Positions 10,990-22,593 are shown, numbered from the stretch's first letter. The stretch is 64,000 nt of DNA from Spongilla lacustris (GCA_949361645.1 OX442425.1:1788000-1851999), one strand, 5' to 3'. The notes: generated by a model not told the origin, from the letters alone. Program-made: numbers and translations.

Positions 10990-11790
10990 GGCTTACATGT
11001 GTGTACGCTCAACGGCTCTGCCAGGCTCTGGCGTAGTCGATACAACTTTTGTGCCTTTGTTATAGTTGAACATTACGAGTTGATTGGGTTAAAATATACA
11101 CGTATAAGGGCAATCTCGAGATTGCGCAAACAAACCATAGATCCAGGGTTTGCGCAGGACAATCCGGATCCCGGGATTGCTCAAATCCACGCTTTGCGCG
11201 TAACATGTACATCTGTGTTTATAGTAAAACTTCAAGGGTACAGGGGATGTTTACTCTTAGTATTAATGCCCTCAATTTAGAAAACAAAGTCATACCATAG
11301 GATGCAGTGACATAAACAGGGACTGGAAAATGTGCATCTATAGTATACATTTCATTCATGACCATCTGATGGTATGCGCACCCAAATAAGGCTACTTCAA
11401 AAGCAGCAGTATCTTTAACTGCATGTAGGCAGGCCGGGTTCTGATTTCATCACTGCATTAACCACATCCTCATGCACTGAAGACGATTGTGTCGGTTTGT
11501 AACATTCCACCTTTACAGATGATGCTGTGACGAGTGACGACATGCATAAAGGATCTATGGTAGCCACCTTTTTATGGCAGTATGTAGCTCATTGGAGTCT
11601 ATACATGTATAGGCTGCATGATGCATGGTTTCACCGTTAACCACGCTCATGCATGCACTATGAGCGCATGACATGGAATCAAATTAACAATTGTGAAAAG
11701 AAAAAAGCCTCCAGCATGTCTGAGAGGTTATGTTGTAGGGTTTATTTTTATTTAGCAAGCAAAACTGATTGAATTTTTTATTAATGGATG
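10990..11790. other. No gene; short word cluster at 11095-11205
   Basis: No coding support. Around 11110-11205 GATTGCGCAA-like words recur in slightly different forms (GTTTGCGCAGGA, GATTGCTCAAA, CTTTGCGCG), reminiscent of the terminal word arrays elsewhere in the window. Confidence 0.35.
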
Positions 11791-11799
11791 CAAGAAATT

Positions 11800-12165
11800 G
11801 GTAATGTAGGATTTTGTAGACACGCATGTAGCAATTGAGCAAAAAGAAAGGAAACAAGCTACATGTAAGGGTTACGGAAATTATTAATACATTAATTTAT
11901 AGACCTACATTTAGCGATTTCAGGTACTGCTATAAATTAATGTAATGTATAATTTCCGCAATCCCTTGCTTCTTATATAACTTTTTACTGCATGGCTCAA
12001 TTGCTGCATGTCTACAAATCCTACATCACTAAAATTAATTTATATTGTTCCTATATTTAGCAAAGCCAAATATGTTATCGTATCTCCATGCAATCACTTG
12101 TTGCCTTCCTTTTACATCTTCAAATCGTATATACAACAAACTTTTTCAGAGAGACTATCCAGCAA
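11800..12165. mobile_element. Foldback MITE, diverged
   Basis: The segments 11800-11935 and 11930-12035 are imperfect inverted copies of each other, sharing ATGTAGGATTTTGTAGACA and GCAATTGAGC. The stretch 12045-12160 is a further half-copy of the foldback family seen at 13918 and 18143 (CCTATATTTAGCA ... TTTTTCAGAGAGA). Confidence 0.65.
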
Positions 12166-12179
12166 TTTTATATACCACA

Positions 12180-12676
12180 CAGCGACGGATCCAGGATTTC
12201 TGGAAGGGGGGGTCTAATAACTATATTCACATGCCCCCTCCCGTAACAGCTAGTGGATCTGGGGGAGCGCTGTAAGCTCCCACAGTGGGGGCTGGGGCTT
12301 CGCCCCAGCCGCTTTTTCACTTTTGCGTTCCTTTAGCATGAAAATAAGCATACTTTGAAAGTGTATTCAATATTGATAGCTAGCAAGCGCAATATTCGAA
12401 TTGATTTTAAAATATAGAAACCTGCATGAGTCAACGTGGATAAGGATAGCGAATAGAAAACTCTACGCAAAGCCATTGTGACCATATTCTGGTCTAAACG
12501 ACACACACGTTTTACCTTTCATAGTATTATATACCTACTTGACGCTTCGTCAACTCGTCAATCATGTAATTAATTATTCATAAGTTAATTTATTCATAAC
12601 TGGTCGGGCCGAGGGGGGGTGGGGGGGGGGGAGGGTCTTTAGACCCCTTAGACCCCCTCCCCTGGATCCGCCACTG
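12180..12676. mobile_element. hAT-like MITE, CAGYGRCGGATCCAGG ends
   Basis: Starts CAGCGACGGATCCAGG and ends with the complement CCTGGATCCGCCACTG. Both ends lead into G- or C-rich runs. The interior carries the GGAGCGCTGTAAGCTCCC / GGGGCTTCGCCCCAGCC repeat shared with 20060-20110. No open frame and no exact target duplication is visible. Confidence 0.65.
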
Positions 12677-12714
12677 TGGCACATGAAATTGTAATATCGA
12701 CATAAGCACGGAGT

Positions 12715-13458
12715 CTATACATCCAGTGCCTGCAAAGCAAGGTTTATTATTTTAGAAATGGTATCAGTTTTGACCTTCTGCAGTGAGCGAAGCTTCCGTA
12801 GTTCAGTCATCCATCGTTCGCGGTTTTCTTTTTTCGGTTGTGGGTGAGCAACCTTATTCCTCTCCCGTGCAACGGAATGTAACATAGTGCTAAAGGCATT
12901 TAAGTCTTCCCGAGGTAAGCCAGAGTACCTTTGCCATTTATCAATCGCAACTTCGTCATCAGTGAGCTGTGACAGAAGGCTTGTATTTTTCGGATCTTGG
13001 CTAATTTGGTCAACGACTTTCACTTCAAGGTTGCAGAGTAGTTCGCTAATTTCAAGAAGAATGTGATCACACTCCATTGCCTCCACCTTGCTTGTCAGAC
13101 TCTCCATATCTCTTCTCAGTCCCTCCTCCACTGCTTTCCGCTCCACCACTTCTCTACTCAGTTCGTTTCTCAGTCCCGTAACCTGACCTTGCAGTCCCTC
13201 TATCTCTTCTTTGCGACTCTCGTTTTCTGCTTCCAGCTGTTTGACTGTTTTTTCCAAATGGATTACGCGTTGTTTAAGTTCAGCATTATCGTTTCGAAGT
13301 TTGTCGTTTTCCTTTTTTAAACGTTCTACTTCTGCACGAGCCTCCCGCAATTCTCTTTCGAACTGCTCTGCGTTTCTTTCAAGAGACTCGAGCGGCCTAA
13401 CATTGTCCATTGCCAGAGCCCGAGGAGTATTAAAAACCGAAGCTGCCAGCTCACACAT
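12715..13458 (-). CDS. Single-exon coiled-coil protein with Rx4H motif
   Basis: An uninterrupted 247-residue frame, the longest non-repetitive intact frame in the window. I do not recognise a named family. Residues about 25-130 are a continuous coiled coil rich in E, K, R, L with repeated heptads (LERNAEQFERELREARAEVE and onward). Residues about 135-230 form a separate helical part: CDHILLEISELLCNLEVKVV, then DDEVAIDKWQRYSGL, then HSVARERNKVAHPQPKKE. RNKVAH fits the Rx4H signature (polar residue after R) seen in HEPN domains, which is only suggestive. Two starts are possible: the first Met at 13458, or Met17 (MDNVRPLESL), which follows a low-complexity lead. It lies between a MITE (ends 12676) and a poly-C tract (13532-13563). 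No intron is seen, so a retrogene or element-borne gene is possible. An AATAAA on the minus strand is near 12590. Confidence 0.6.
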   Translation of the reverse strand: MCELAASVFNTPRALAMDNVRPLESLERNAEQFERELREARAEVERLKKENDKLRNDNAELKQRVIHLEKTVKQLEAENESRKEEIEGLQGQVTGLRNELSREVVERKAVEEGLRRDMESLTSKVEAMECDHILLEISELLCNLEVKVVDQISQDPKNTSLLSQLTDDEVAIDKWQRYSGLPREDLNAFSTMLHSVARERNKVAHPQPKKENRERWMTELRKLRSLQKVKTDTISKIINLALQALDV

Positions 13459-13509
13459 GCATAAAAATCAGGAGTGAATGTCGTGCTCGATGTTTCACTC
13501 CTATTTTAT

Positions 13510-13531
13510 TACGTAAGGGCGGATCCGCCCG

Positions 13532-13563
<32 letters not shown>

Positions 13564-13720
13564 ACCCCTCAACACACACACAGGAAGCATGAGGAGATAA
13601 TTTATCAATACCCCAGTCGGGTGCGCATAAACGTGCTTCGCGCTTCGATCAAGGGTATTACATGCATGGATTAGAAACGTCAGAGGCGGATACAGGGGGG
13701 GACCCCCCTTGGAACCATTG
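13510..13720. repeat. Poly-C tract and GGCGGAT MITE-end debris
   Basis: GGGCGGATCCGCCC (13517-13530) is followed by a C32 run (13532-13563) and later CAGAGGCGGATACAGGGGG (13681-13699). These look like broken ends of the GGCGGATCC-type MITEs rather than a complete element. Confidence 0.45.
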
Positions 13721-13917
13721 ATGAATATAATTAGCCCACATCGCGCACATATAAATGCAATTACATGTATAGTACCGTATGCCGGCTTTGAAGCGATTTC
13801 GTCACCCCATACACCAGTATGCATGCAATTGAACCGAAACGTAAATGTATAGGACCTTATACTCACCTAACAGAATTTTATTTGCCTTGAATTGGAATAA
13901 CGTAATATTCTTATAGA

Positions 13918-14560
13918 CAAGATATTAAAAACATTCTCTCTGAGAAAGTTAGTGGTATATAGGATTTGAAGGCAATGGTGGTGTAAAAAGGAAGGGAACA
14001 AGGGAGTGGAGATACAATAATTATTCCTATATTTAGCACCTAGTAGAACGGCATGCATTATATTTATGTTGCTAAATATAGACCCTTTTCATCGCGTGAG
14101 CAATGACATTCATTGAGATTAAATTAAATATTGTCCGCCATCTTGATGCAGGATGGTATGGGCTAAACAAAGCTTTTGGTTATATATATTACTGTCCGTT
14201 CACAGTAAGTGATTATGGGTTTGGTTTTATTTTTTTTACAGTGGGCACTGACGCCATTCCATGGTAAGAATATAAAAGTATTACGAGACCCAAAACGCGC
14301 ATAAACAATAAAAACTGTAAATTGCCCATACCGTCCTATAGTAACTTGAGCACCAAGATGGCGGACAGCATCGAATATGAATTGAATTAACCTCGAATGA
14401 ATTTCATTAAATTATTTTTTCATGTGATTTTTTGACGTCATATGAAAGGGGTCTATAGGAATGATTATTGTATCTCCACTCCCTTTCCTTTTTACACCAC
14501 CATTGCCTTCAAATCCTATATACCACTAACTTTCTCAGAGAGAATATTTTTTATATCTTG
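13918..14560. mobile_element. Foldback MITE, whole-element palindrome (643 bp)
   Basis: The left end CAAGATATTAAAAACATTCT is mirrored at 14538-14560. Further in, GGAAGGGAACAAGGGAGTGG pairs with 14481 onward, the ATAGACCC/TTTCAT words pair, and TGTCCGCCATCTTGATGC (about 14131) pairs with the complement around 14350. Similarity therefore runs almost to the centre near 14240. No open frame is visible. Same family as 15353-15641 and 18143-18371. Confidence 0.8.
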
Positions 14561-15352
14561 TTTCATTCCCTTTTTTACTACTAGTAATGAGTATCAGGAC
14601 CCACGGTAGTGGGTCCTATGTAGGATTGGCTTCGTGGGCGTGGTTTTCGATCGAGCGTTTTAAAACGGTAACGAAGCGTTGCCTTTACTCGCCAGCTCGC
14701 ATATAATCCATCACAAACATGACAGATATGCACATATAACGTGAGCTTCGCTAAACAGTGCTGTTTACGTGGAGTGACAAGTCGGTACCAAAATTCCGCC
14801 ATTTAATTTTTGTTCATCTCCTCCTCCTTCCGTTCATCACGTATAACTCGCGACAGGAACGTCGTACGAAGACGAGATTAGCTTCAAAAAGTAGCATTTG
14901 ATTTCCAAACGTGCCCTTTCATACAAATACGACCTACAGTTGTTAGCTGGTGATGAAATGCCGTGAAATAACACGAGCAGGTGCAATTCATTATCGGTGA
15001 AAATTCTCGATTGCCTAGCAGTATGTAATATGACGTCACACACGCGTCTTAATTTACTGTTGCCAGGCTACACAAAATTAACGCATACGCAGCTGCAGAC
15101 ACGTTTACAACAGGCGGTTCTAATTCAGGAAAGGTGACCAAGCCAAGGAAAACGGCCCGTTAACAAGAAGAACTCTGAGTTTAAGATATAGGTAGGCCTA
15201 TCAATAAAATTAAAAAGAGGCCTACATACTCAGATTTAATATACCCGATACTGATAAGAGGAATCTAAGCGTCCTATGCATTGCAACGAATACACTAAGC
15301 CATATACTATATTGACTGAACACTCCTGGCGGAGAACAAAAAATTAGGGGAA
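14561..15352. other. No gene; small hairpin at 14596
   Basis: No supported coding sequence. AGGACCCACGGTAGTGGGTCCT (14596-14617) forms a small perfect hairpin. Otherwise I see nothing. Confidence 0.4.
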
Positions 15353-15641
15353 CAAGTAAATCAAAAACTTCTCTATCGAGAAAGTGATTGGTGGGATGTA
15401 GGATTGGTGGTGCAAAAAGCAAGGAAACAAGGTACAGTATGTTAAAGTGAGGTTTGGTAGGATCCTACAACTATAACAGTCCTACATTTGCAAGTAGGCT
15501 TCTTCATTTGCAAATTCAGGACTGTGAGTTGTAGGATCCTACCAAACCTCACTTTAACATACTGTACCTTGTTTCCTTGCATTACCACCAATCCTACATC
15601 CCACCAATCACTTCTCGATAGAGAAGTTTTTGATTTACTTG
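15353..15641. mobile_element. Foldback MITE (289 bp)
   Basis: Near-perfect palindrome. The left arm starts CAAGTAAATCAAAAACTTCT and passes ATTGGTGGGATGTAGGATTG, AAGGAAACAAGGTACAGTAT and TGGTAGGATCCTACAACT. The right arm repeats all of these in reverse complement, ending GATTTACTTG. The loop carries TCCTACATTTGCAAGTAGG. It is the diverged second subfamily of the GGTGGTATATAGGATT...AACAAGG foldback group. Confidence 0.85.
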
Positions 15642-16049
15642 TACTTACAACCGGCCCGTACGTTTGCATGACAAGCCTTACTGCCTAGCAACACAATGTT
15701 GTTACATTTGCAGCTGTTCTACATCGAAACTCGCGCGCCAAGCTTTATGCACTGTAGCAGACGCTCGCTTTTTTTTCAGGATCCGCGCGCATTGTACATT
15801 GCTAAATATAGGACTATTCACAAATGATGTTGATCCAAATCGTAACTCTGCTTATCACAGCATACACCTCTTTAAATAGAAACGCGGTTCGCATTGTACC
15901 GAACCCGGGAGGTTTCTAATTCACCGTTGGATGTATTCCTTTCTACGTTTGGCTCTTCCCTGTCGTTCTCGTGAAGGCATTTTGACAACGCTAATTAAAC
16001 ATGGCGAACAAACAACAAACCATTATGGTACCATAAGTTTTATACGTAT
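15642..16049. other. No recognised feature
   Basis: Contains one more GCTAAATATAGGAC word (about 15800) of the foldback family and otherwise nothing I can support. Confidence 0.4.
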
Positions 16050-17930
16050 AGGTATTGTCATGGGAACGCTTGTGTTAAGTACTCAATATGGCGTAATTAT
16101 TGCTTTGTACCAAAGCTGTATATCTGACACCAATGGGCAGTCGGTAGAAAAATTCTACGATTTTTGGTGCAACTGGCGCTCTCTAAAACCGCTCCTACCT
16201 CCAGTTATACTCACCCAGGAAAAACTGTCGGAGGAGAAATTTGGGACTGGGAACGAGAACTACGAGCTTTTTTGTTCTCTTAAAGCAAACTGTTTGGCGA
16301 CTTGAACAAAACGTTTAAGTGATCTTCTTTCCATCGTGGTCCGATAGCAACAAAGAGCTAAACTATCCGTTTCTCGGTTCGTGAGTTATACGCGGGTCGC
16401 GGTTTTTTTAAATGATATTCATGATATGGCACAAATTCTATATGAGAGTTACTGCCGTAACTCTCGATATGATTGACCATACGCGGTAGTAAGGCCCGCC
16501 AGACTAGTTTACATATCAAAAGGCTGGATCAGGGTTGCCAAAGGCCAACACGGCCTGACAGGTCGGCCTGCCAGGCCGTACTGTCCACTTGGCCTGGCAG
16601 GTCAAACCCTGACCTGACAGGCTTGGATCCACCCACAAGGCAAGAAGATTGTCGCATCATGCATGCACCAGCAATTGTACATTATGGCGTTATATATCAT
16701 GATCATCCTAATTTGTTAACTCCATATGTGTGCTTTGACTGATTTTGCGCGCCCTGACTCAGTTATAGAACGCTATTTAAATTACAGATTGTGTGTGTTA
16801 TAGGCAGTATATGTATTCTGGTATTCAAATCTATACCTTCGTGTAGCATTATAAATGTAAACTGCTTGATCACATATAGGGCAGTATAGGCCCAAGCACA
16901 TTTCAGTGTCAAGTGTTCCACATTACATATATCCTGTCACATATTGTTGCAACAAGCTACCCTTTTTAATGGGTGAAGGGGTAGTGGGTGGGAGTGTGGG
17001 GGGGGGGGGGGGGGAGGGAATAAATTGGCTAGCAATTTTCAACCCTTTTAGCATGGGTGTGCTTCATTGATCATGATGTGGGATATAAATTCCTGTTCCA
17101 AGTGATTAACATGTACGTGGTGCATTAGAGAAGTCATGCGAATAATGGAGTTCTTTAGCATGGTCAGCTGTGCACGGGACTGAGAAACTCACTTTTTATA
17201 TAGTAACCAAAAATGTTACTTAATAGTTAGTGTTTTGTTTTCGCTTCGAACCTGCATGACGATTGTACTCATCAATACATATAGGCATAAGAAGTTAGTT
17301 CCTATATAGTAAGCAGCAATTAAAGTGTAGAAATCTAATAGGCCAGGCCTGTTTGAGAGCACTAAATACGTTCTTTTAATACATTAAAGCCCAGCATCTG
17401 CCTATTTTTAAACGATTTCGACCGCTAATATTGCTCCAGCTTCTCGGGCTCCGCCCCAGACCCCGATATATTTGATGTCATTGATGCGTGCATGGGGACG
17501 CACGTATATGGACATATCGAGAGTTACGGCAGTAACTCTCATATAGGATTTGTGCCGTATCATGAATATCATTTTAAAAACGTATAACTCGCGAACCGAG
17601 AAACGGATAGTATAGCTCTTTGTTGCTACCAAACCAGAATGGAAAGACGATCATTTTTATGTTTTGTCCAAGTCGCCAGACCGTTTGCTCTAAGTGAACA
17701 AATAAGCTCCTAGTTCTCGTTCCCAGACCTACTTTTGTCCTCCGACAGTTTTTTTTCTGGGTGAGTATAACTCGGGATAGGAATGGTTTTAAAGAGCGCA
17801 AAATACACCCAGAAAAATCTAGAATTTTCTGGAAGAACATCTACAGGTCTCAGATATGGAAAATACATTTTCCTGTCGTTTGAAAGTATTGAATTAGACG
17901 GGAAATAATGTATGCATGGTAACAAGCGGG
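16050..17930. mobile_element. ~1.8-kb TIR element, non-coding
   Basis: Long inverted repeats of roughly 350 bp. Left 16116-16475 and right 17513-17860 share, in mirror order, CGAGAGTTACGGCAGTAACT (as complement on the left), ATGATATTCATGATA, CGAACCGAGAAACGGATAG, TAGCTCTTTGTTGCTA, CCGACAGTTTTTT and GCGCTCTTTAAAACC. Weaker similarity extends outward to about 16050 and 17930. The interior has a GGCCTGNCAGG word array (16545-16630) and a G15 run near 17000. No transposase is visible, so it is non-autonomous. Confidence 0.75.
16540..16632. repeat. GGCCTGRCAGG word array
   Basis: Seven or so recurrences of GGCCTGACAGG/GGCCTGCCAGG/GACCTGACAGG in both orientations within about 90 bp. It resembles the element-specific terminal word arrays at 7725, 19565, 22425, 55820 and 63405. 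Confidence 0.6.
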
Positions 17931-18142
17931 ATGGTACATTGGCGGGTTGTGCTTGGTTATTGGCGGGGGCAGCTGTAAGTGGCAGCTGACAGCACAGGTA
18001 AAAGCAGTTGCTGGAGACTGTTGTTCAGTCTAAGCGTTCGTGCACAGCATAACTACAAGCACAAGGAATTTTTTTATTTGTATTTGTTATTCTCTGTTTG
18101 TTGCCTAAGGGTAGCATTGTGTGTGTCCTATTACAAGAGCAG

Positions 18143-18371
18143 AGTTGGTGGTATATAGGATTTGAAGGCAATGGTGGTGTAAAAAGGAAGGGAACAAGGG
18201 ATCAACGATGATACAAGTTTTTTGTAACAGTCCTATATTTAGCAATGAAAAATGTACGTACTACAAAAGTGCTAAATGTAGGACTGTTACAAAAAAATTG
18301 TATCATCGTTGATCCCTTGTTCCCTTCCTTTTTACACCACCATTGCCTTCAAATCCTATATACCACCAACT
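18143..18371. mobile_element. Foldback MITE, near-perfect 229-bp palindrome
   Basis: The left arm AGTTGGTGGTATATAGGATT through GGAAGGGAACAAGGGATCAA and GTAACAGTCCTATATTTAGC is repeated base for base in reverse on the right, ending CCTATATACCACCAACT. The loop is about 25 nt. The near-perfect match suggests that it is the youngest member of this family in the window. Confidence 0.9.
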
Positions 18372-19550
18372 TTCTCAGAGAGAATGTTTTTTATATCTTG
18401 TACCGTTAAGTAATTCACTATCGGCGTGGCTAATTAATCTTTTCGATACTAACACTCCTTGTGATACAAAAAAAATTCTGGAGTTCAGGCCCAGACCCCT
18501 AAGGTAGGTACTTTAATAAATCTTTGAAAATGAATAAAACTAGAACTTTTATGCATAGCCTAAAAGAGCAAATTGAATGCATCAAAAATATGCTTTTGCC
18601 ACGGAAAACAGATTACTATTTCAAAAGTTATAACGTTTCAAACATTACGTCGCTGGTGACTAACAATGTACGCAATGTGAATGGACCGCGATATAAAAAA
18701 CTGTGACCGCTTGACTTCTCCATGCAACTACTGTAAAAGTATTCAAGATAATGATGCCATATTTGCATAAAATACAACATAGGTACTCTTTATAAGGTTC
18801 ACAGAGTCAAAAAAAACATCACATCTAAATTTAGCTGTCTCATTATATAATCTAGCTGCCAATACGGCAATAGCCCGTATAGCGATATCATAATGTTCTC
18901 CCCTATTTATTCACATTCATCATTCTTCCAATGTGTAATAATTACTTTAGGAACTTGAGACTTCTTTGATTAATTTACACATATTATATGTCCATTGTAT
19001 AGCACATTTTGATGATCCACATACCATAGGTGTGTTCAATATACAGACCATTAATAACTGATCACGCCAATAGCCATTGAGACATCAGGAGAGAGCTTGA
19101 CCATCACCTTAGGCAGGCATCGAGAGAGTGCAATGTAGGCTCTTACTTGCTACAAAGGCTAGTCAGTTGCAGTACAATGTGGAAATGCTGCTTCTGTTAT
19201 GGATTCTGTATCGTTTTATTAGTATAGTTACTTATTGTGCATTGTTTATTTATTATTTTATTATTACAAATAACTGAAACGTTGGATAAAACGCTTCAAA
19301 AATATTACATTAATTTTTTTTTCATTATGAGATATTAGGAAACTCATTTGATAATTCTAACTTCCTTTTCTGCCACACATTGCAACTTCTTTTCTATCTT
19401 CCTCCTTGAACTGTTCTCATTCTTTTGAATCTTATCTTTAAGTTACTGATCTTGCAATATAGTGTTCATGTTGTTTACTAACTAACTTTACTCTCTAAGC
19501 TTGTCAGATGCAAAATTTAACCAGGCTATATTTTCTTGCTTGTTCTGAGA
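18372..19550. other. No recognised feature
   Basis: AT-rich, no supported gene. The open frame at 18524-18706 has no domain or exon signals. Confidence 0.5.
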
Positions 19551-19936
19551 GTGTGCACACTAGGGTGTGTAACCGGTTATCAGGTTATTCGGGTTATTCG
19601 GATATTCGCAAAAACCTATCCGTTCGAATAGTAATTTAGCATTACTCGGAAAAATCGATTATTGGATTTGTTCTATTCGAAATAACCGGTTTGTGCATCT
19701 CCATTCGGAGGTACTTAGGTATTCGTCGTCCGCATCGACAATTCGCCCATTATTCGAATACATTTTTATGACTATATCCGGATACGCGTTTACAATAATT
19801 ACTTCTAATTTGAAGTTATAACGTCACTTTTGTTACTATAAATATATTCGTGGGGACGAGATCAATATATGTACGGGTAATTCGAGTAGCCAAAAGTGAT
19901 CTCCCTCTTCACGTGTCATGACGACGGACAGCTCCA

Positions 19937-20130
19937 GCTACAGGGGCGTCGGAAGGGTAAAAAATTCGGTACGGCCGGGGGGAGGGGCAACCACCCCCAT
20001 CGTCTCGGGGAGGATGCGGGAGGGGGCACCCCTCCCGACCAGCTAGGGGGTTTGAGGGAGCGCTGTAAGCTCTCCACCGGGGTCTGGGGCTCCGCCCCAG
20101 AAGCCAACGCTTTTTGTAGAAAAAAACTCA
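19937..20130. repeat. Dispersed CAGGGGCGTCGGAAGG / GGGGCTCCGCCCC repeat
   Basis: Starts CAGGGGCGTCGGAAGG and passes CAGCTAGGGGGTTTGAGGGA to TGGGGCTCCGCCCCAGAAGC. It shares its core with 9990-10060, 12250-12310 and part of 17440-17465, so it is one dispersed non-coding family. Confidence 0.6.
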
Positions 20131-22009
20131 CGCAAAATCTGCACTAATTATGTGAAACCATTTGAAATGTGAGACAGCAAGTGTTCTGAATAGACCCTTT
20201 GTGAAGCACGAGGGGTCAAAGCTAATGTAGGATGCTAATTAAGAATTTGAAACATACAGAGGCTCTATAAAGCTATTAATTTTGTGCAACCAATTCATAT
20301 GTTATGAGACTGAGTGAAATAAAGAGATTGACAGTTGCATATATATATATACCTACAATCAATCAGAAATGATAATATTCCTCTTCATCAGTTTCAAGTC
20401 AACTTTCAATCCTTCAGTTTTTTAATTAGTCCGCACTGAACTGACATCATCACATCACTCATCAGTAATGACATATTGGTGAATAGGAAAGAAATAGCAT
20501 TAGTATCGTCAAAGAAGCGTAACTCTAGATCTATTTTCATGACCCGATACAAAGTCACTAATGTCTATATAATGCGTTAGTTTCAACCCTATGCACATGC
20601 ATGAAATGATTTAGACTTGCTTGATTCATATAGTGGTTCATCGTAGTGCATGCAGCCAATTCCAGGTTTTAAACCCGTTAGCTTTAAATGGTCGCTTTTT
20701 CGGGTGTATTTGCATGGCCATGCTTTGGCTCTATTATATTCTCCAGAACCGTCGCCGCCATAATAGAATTGGTCCGGTTATTCTGAATTGAAACGAATGA
20801 CGTATATCGTGCTCGTTCAGTCATAATGTTGCTTGAACACATTTGGGGGTGTAAGTACAGTTGTGTGGTGCATATACATATTGTTGAGGTAAAAGGGGGA
20901 GTCCTAGCGTACTACACTTGTGGGCTACATGCACATTCCTGCATGTTCTGCAGAGTGCTACTTAAGTGGTCCATTTAAGAAGTCATCCAAATAAATTCTT
21001 TGGCAGGTGGGAGTGTATACCGACAGAAGTACTCCTACATATACTTATAAAGTGCAGCATATAGCATCTTGCACGGAGTTGTGATCAACACATGCAATAC
21101 TTAAAAGGAATGGTTTGACATAGATCATTATGGTTGTGTATGTGCACTTGCAAGAAGAAGTTCGTGGTTGAATATCGCATTTCATCACAGTTTTTTGAAT
21201 CACTTCAGGTTTGGGGTCTCCTCAGTGACCTCACATCTGATTTGGAGTGTATACATTCGATCACAAAATGGGTGACTTTCACACTAACTTTTGTTTTTGC
21301 AGTGCCAATAGGGGGAATGGGGAGTGCTGTAAGAGTGCCCCAGACCCCGCCACAGCTGCTGACACATTTTGAATCGTTAAAGACCCATCAGGTGCATTCT
21401 CGAGACACAAGGGAAAAAGTGGTCAGGTTAAAACCGTGCAACCGGACCTGCGGCGACGGCCCTGTTCTCTGGTACTAGAGCTAGAACTCATCGATAAATG
21501 GCAATAAAGGGCAAAAAAATGCAGCAGCTTTAAAGCAATTAATGTAGAGATTTTCGCTTGCATGCGTACTTACATGATACATGGTACTGCATGCGTTTCA
21601 TATAACCTCAATAATTAATTTCATTAGGGGGTGCAGTTGGGTGCAGTGGGTGTGGTCCTTAAAATTTGGTACGGCCATGGCCGGACCGGCCCTATAGGGC
21701 GCGACGCCCTTGAGCTACAAATCAAAGTTAGTTCGCTTAGTGCATTTCGATGGTTTCTTGCATCAATCTCTCTGAGCTGATACTCTTACTTAGGCCTATT
21801 TAGTGACTAGTATTTTCAAAATTCGCGATGGTGAAATGGAGGCTGCATGGCTGGTGGTGCGTAAACGCCATCTGTGATTCTATTCCTTTGGCATCAAGTG
21901 CGATGTGTACATCTGTAGGTAGACCTCAGCGTGACCACACTAACTTAGTCTTAGGTCGGGACACGCCCAACTAGGTATTTTGTTAGGCCAAGCGATTTAG
22001 GCCTATGTA

Positions 22010-22360
22010 GGTAGCTGTGGTTGTGTGCTGAGTGCATCTGGTGTGATGTGGGTAGCTGTGGATGCATGCTGAGGGTACTAATCTGGTGTAATGTGGGTAG
22101 TTGTAGTAGGGTGTCTGGTGTGATGGTGGTAGCTATGGTTGTGTGCCTCATGAGGGCATCTGGTGTGATGGGAGTAGGTGTGTTAGTGTGATGGGGTAGG
22201 TGTGTTTGTGTGCTGAGGGCAACTGGTGTGATGCGGGTAGGTGTGTTTGTGTGATGGGGTAGGTGTGTTTGTGTGCTGAGGGCAACTGGTGTGATGGGGG
22301 TAGGTGTGTTTGTGTGCTGAGGGTATCTGATGTGATGTGGGTAGCTGTAGGCTCAGGGTC
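22010..22360. repeat. GTGTGATGGGGGTAGGTGTG minisatellite
   Basis: Imperfect tandem units of GTGTGATG(T/G)GGGTAGGTGTG with GTGTGCTGAGGGCAACTG spacers, about 35-60 bp each. It creates a His/Thr/Pro-rich minus-strand frame (SHQLPSAHKHTYP) that I regard as spurious. Confidence 0.75.
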
Positions 22361-22593
22361 TCTAGTGTGATGTGTACATTTAGGTGGCTCAGTGAGCAGA
22401 AAACCTGAATAACCTAGGTATTCGGCTGGCAAATTGTCAAAACCTATTCGGAAAAATCGATTTTCTTTTTTCAAGTATTCGGAAAAATCGATTTTCAGAT
22501 CCAAAAAAACCTGAAAAATCGATTAGTGTTTTAAAAGTACTCGGAAAAATTGATTTTCATTGTTCAGGGGAGGTTACACACCCTAGTGCACAC

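Larger units (their letters stand above)
19551..22593. mobile_element. ~3-kb TIR element with CGGAAAAATCGATT word arrays
   Basis: Ends are GTGTGCACACTAGGGTGTGT on the left and the complement, ending CACACCCTAGTGCACAC, on the right. Immediately inside each end lies an array of a short word. On the left (19580-19690) the words are ATTCGGAAAAATCGATT/AATAACCGG types; on the right (22425-22560) ATTCGGAAAAATCGATTTTC recurs four times. No transposase is visible. The interior holds a GGGGTCTGGGGC repeat (19937-20130) and a GTGTGATGGG minisatellite. No clear 8-bp duplication is seen. Confidence 0.7.

Noticed and set aside
13063..13477. Plus-strand frames rich in Phe/Leu/Ser
   Set aside because: Shadows of the minus-strand coiled-coil gene.
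15931..16305. 124-aa frame and similar frames in 17408-17925
   Set aside because: They lie in the two TIRs of a non-coding element, where inverted copies give mirrored chance frames.
21951..22504. His/Thr/Pro-rich minus-strand frames
   Set aside because: Derived from the GTGTGATGGG minisatellite and the ATCGATT word array.
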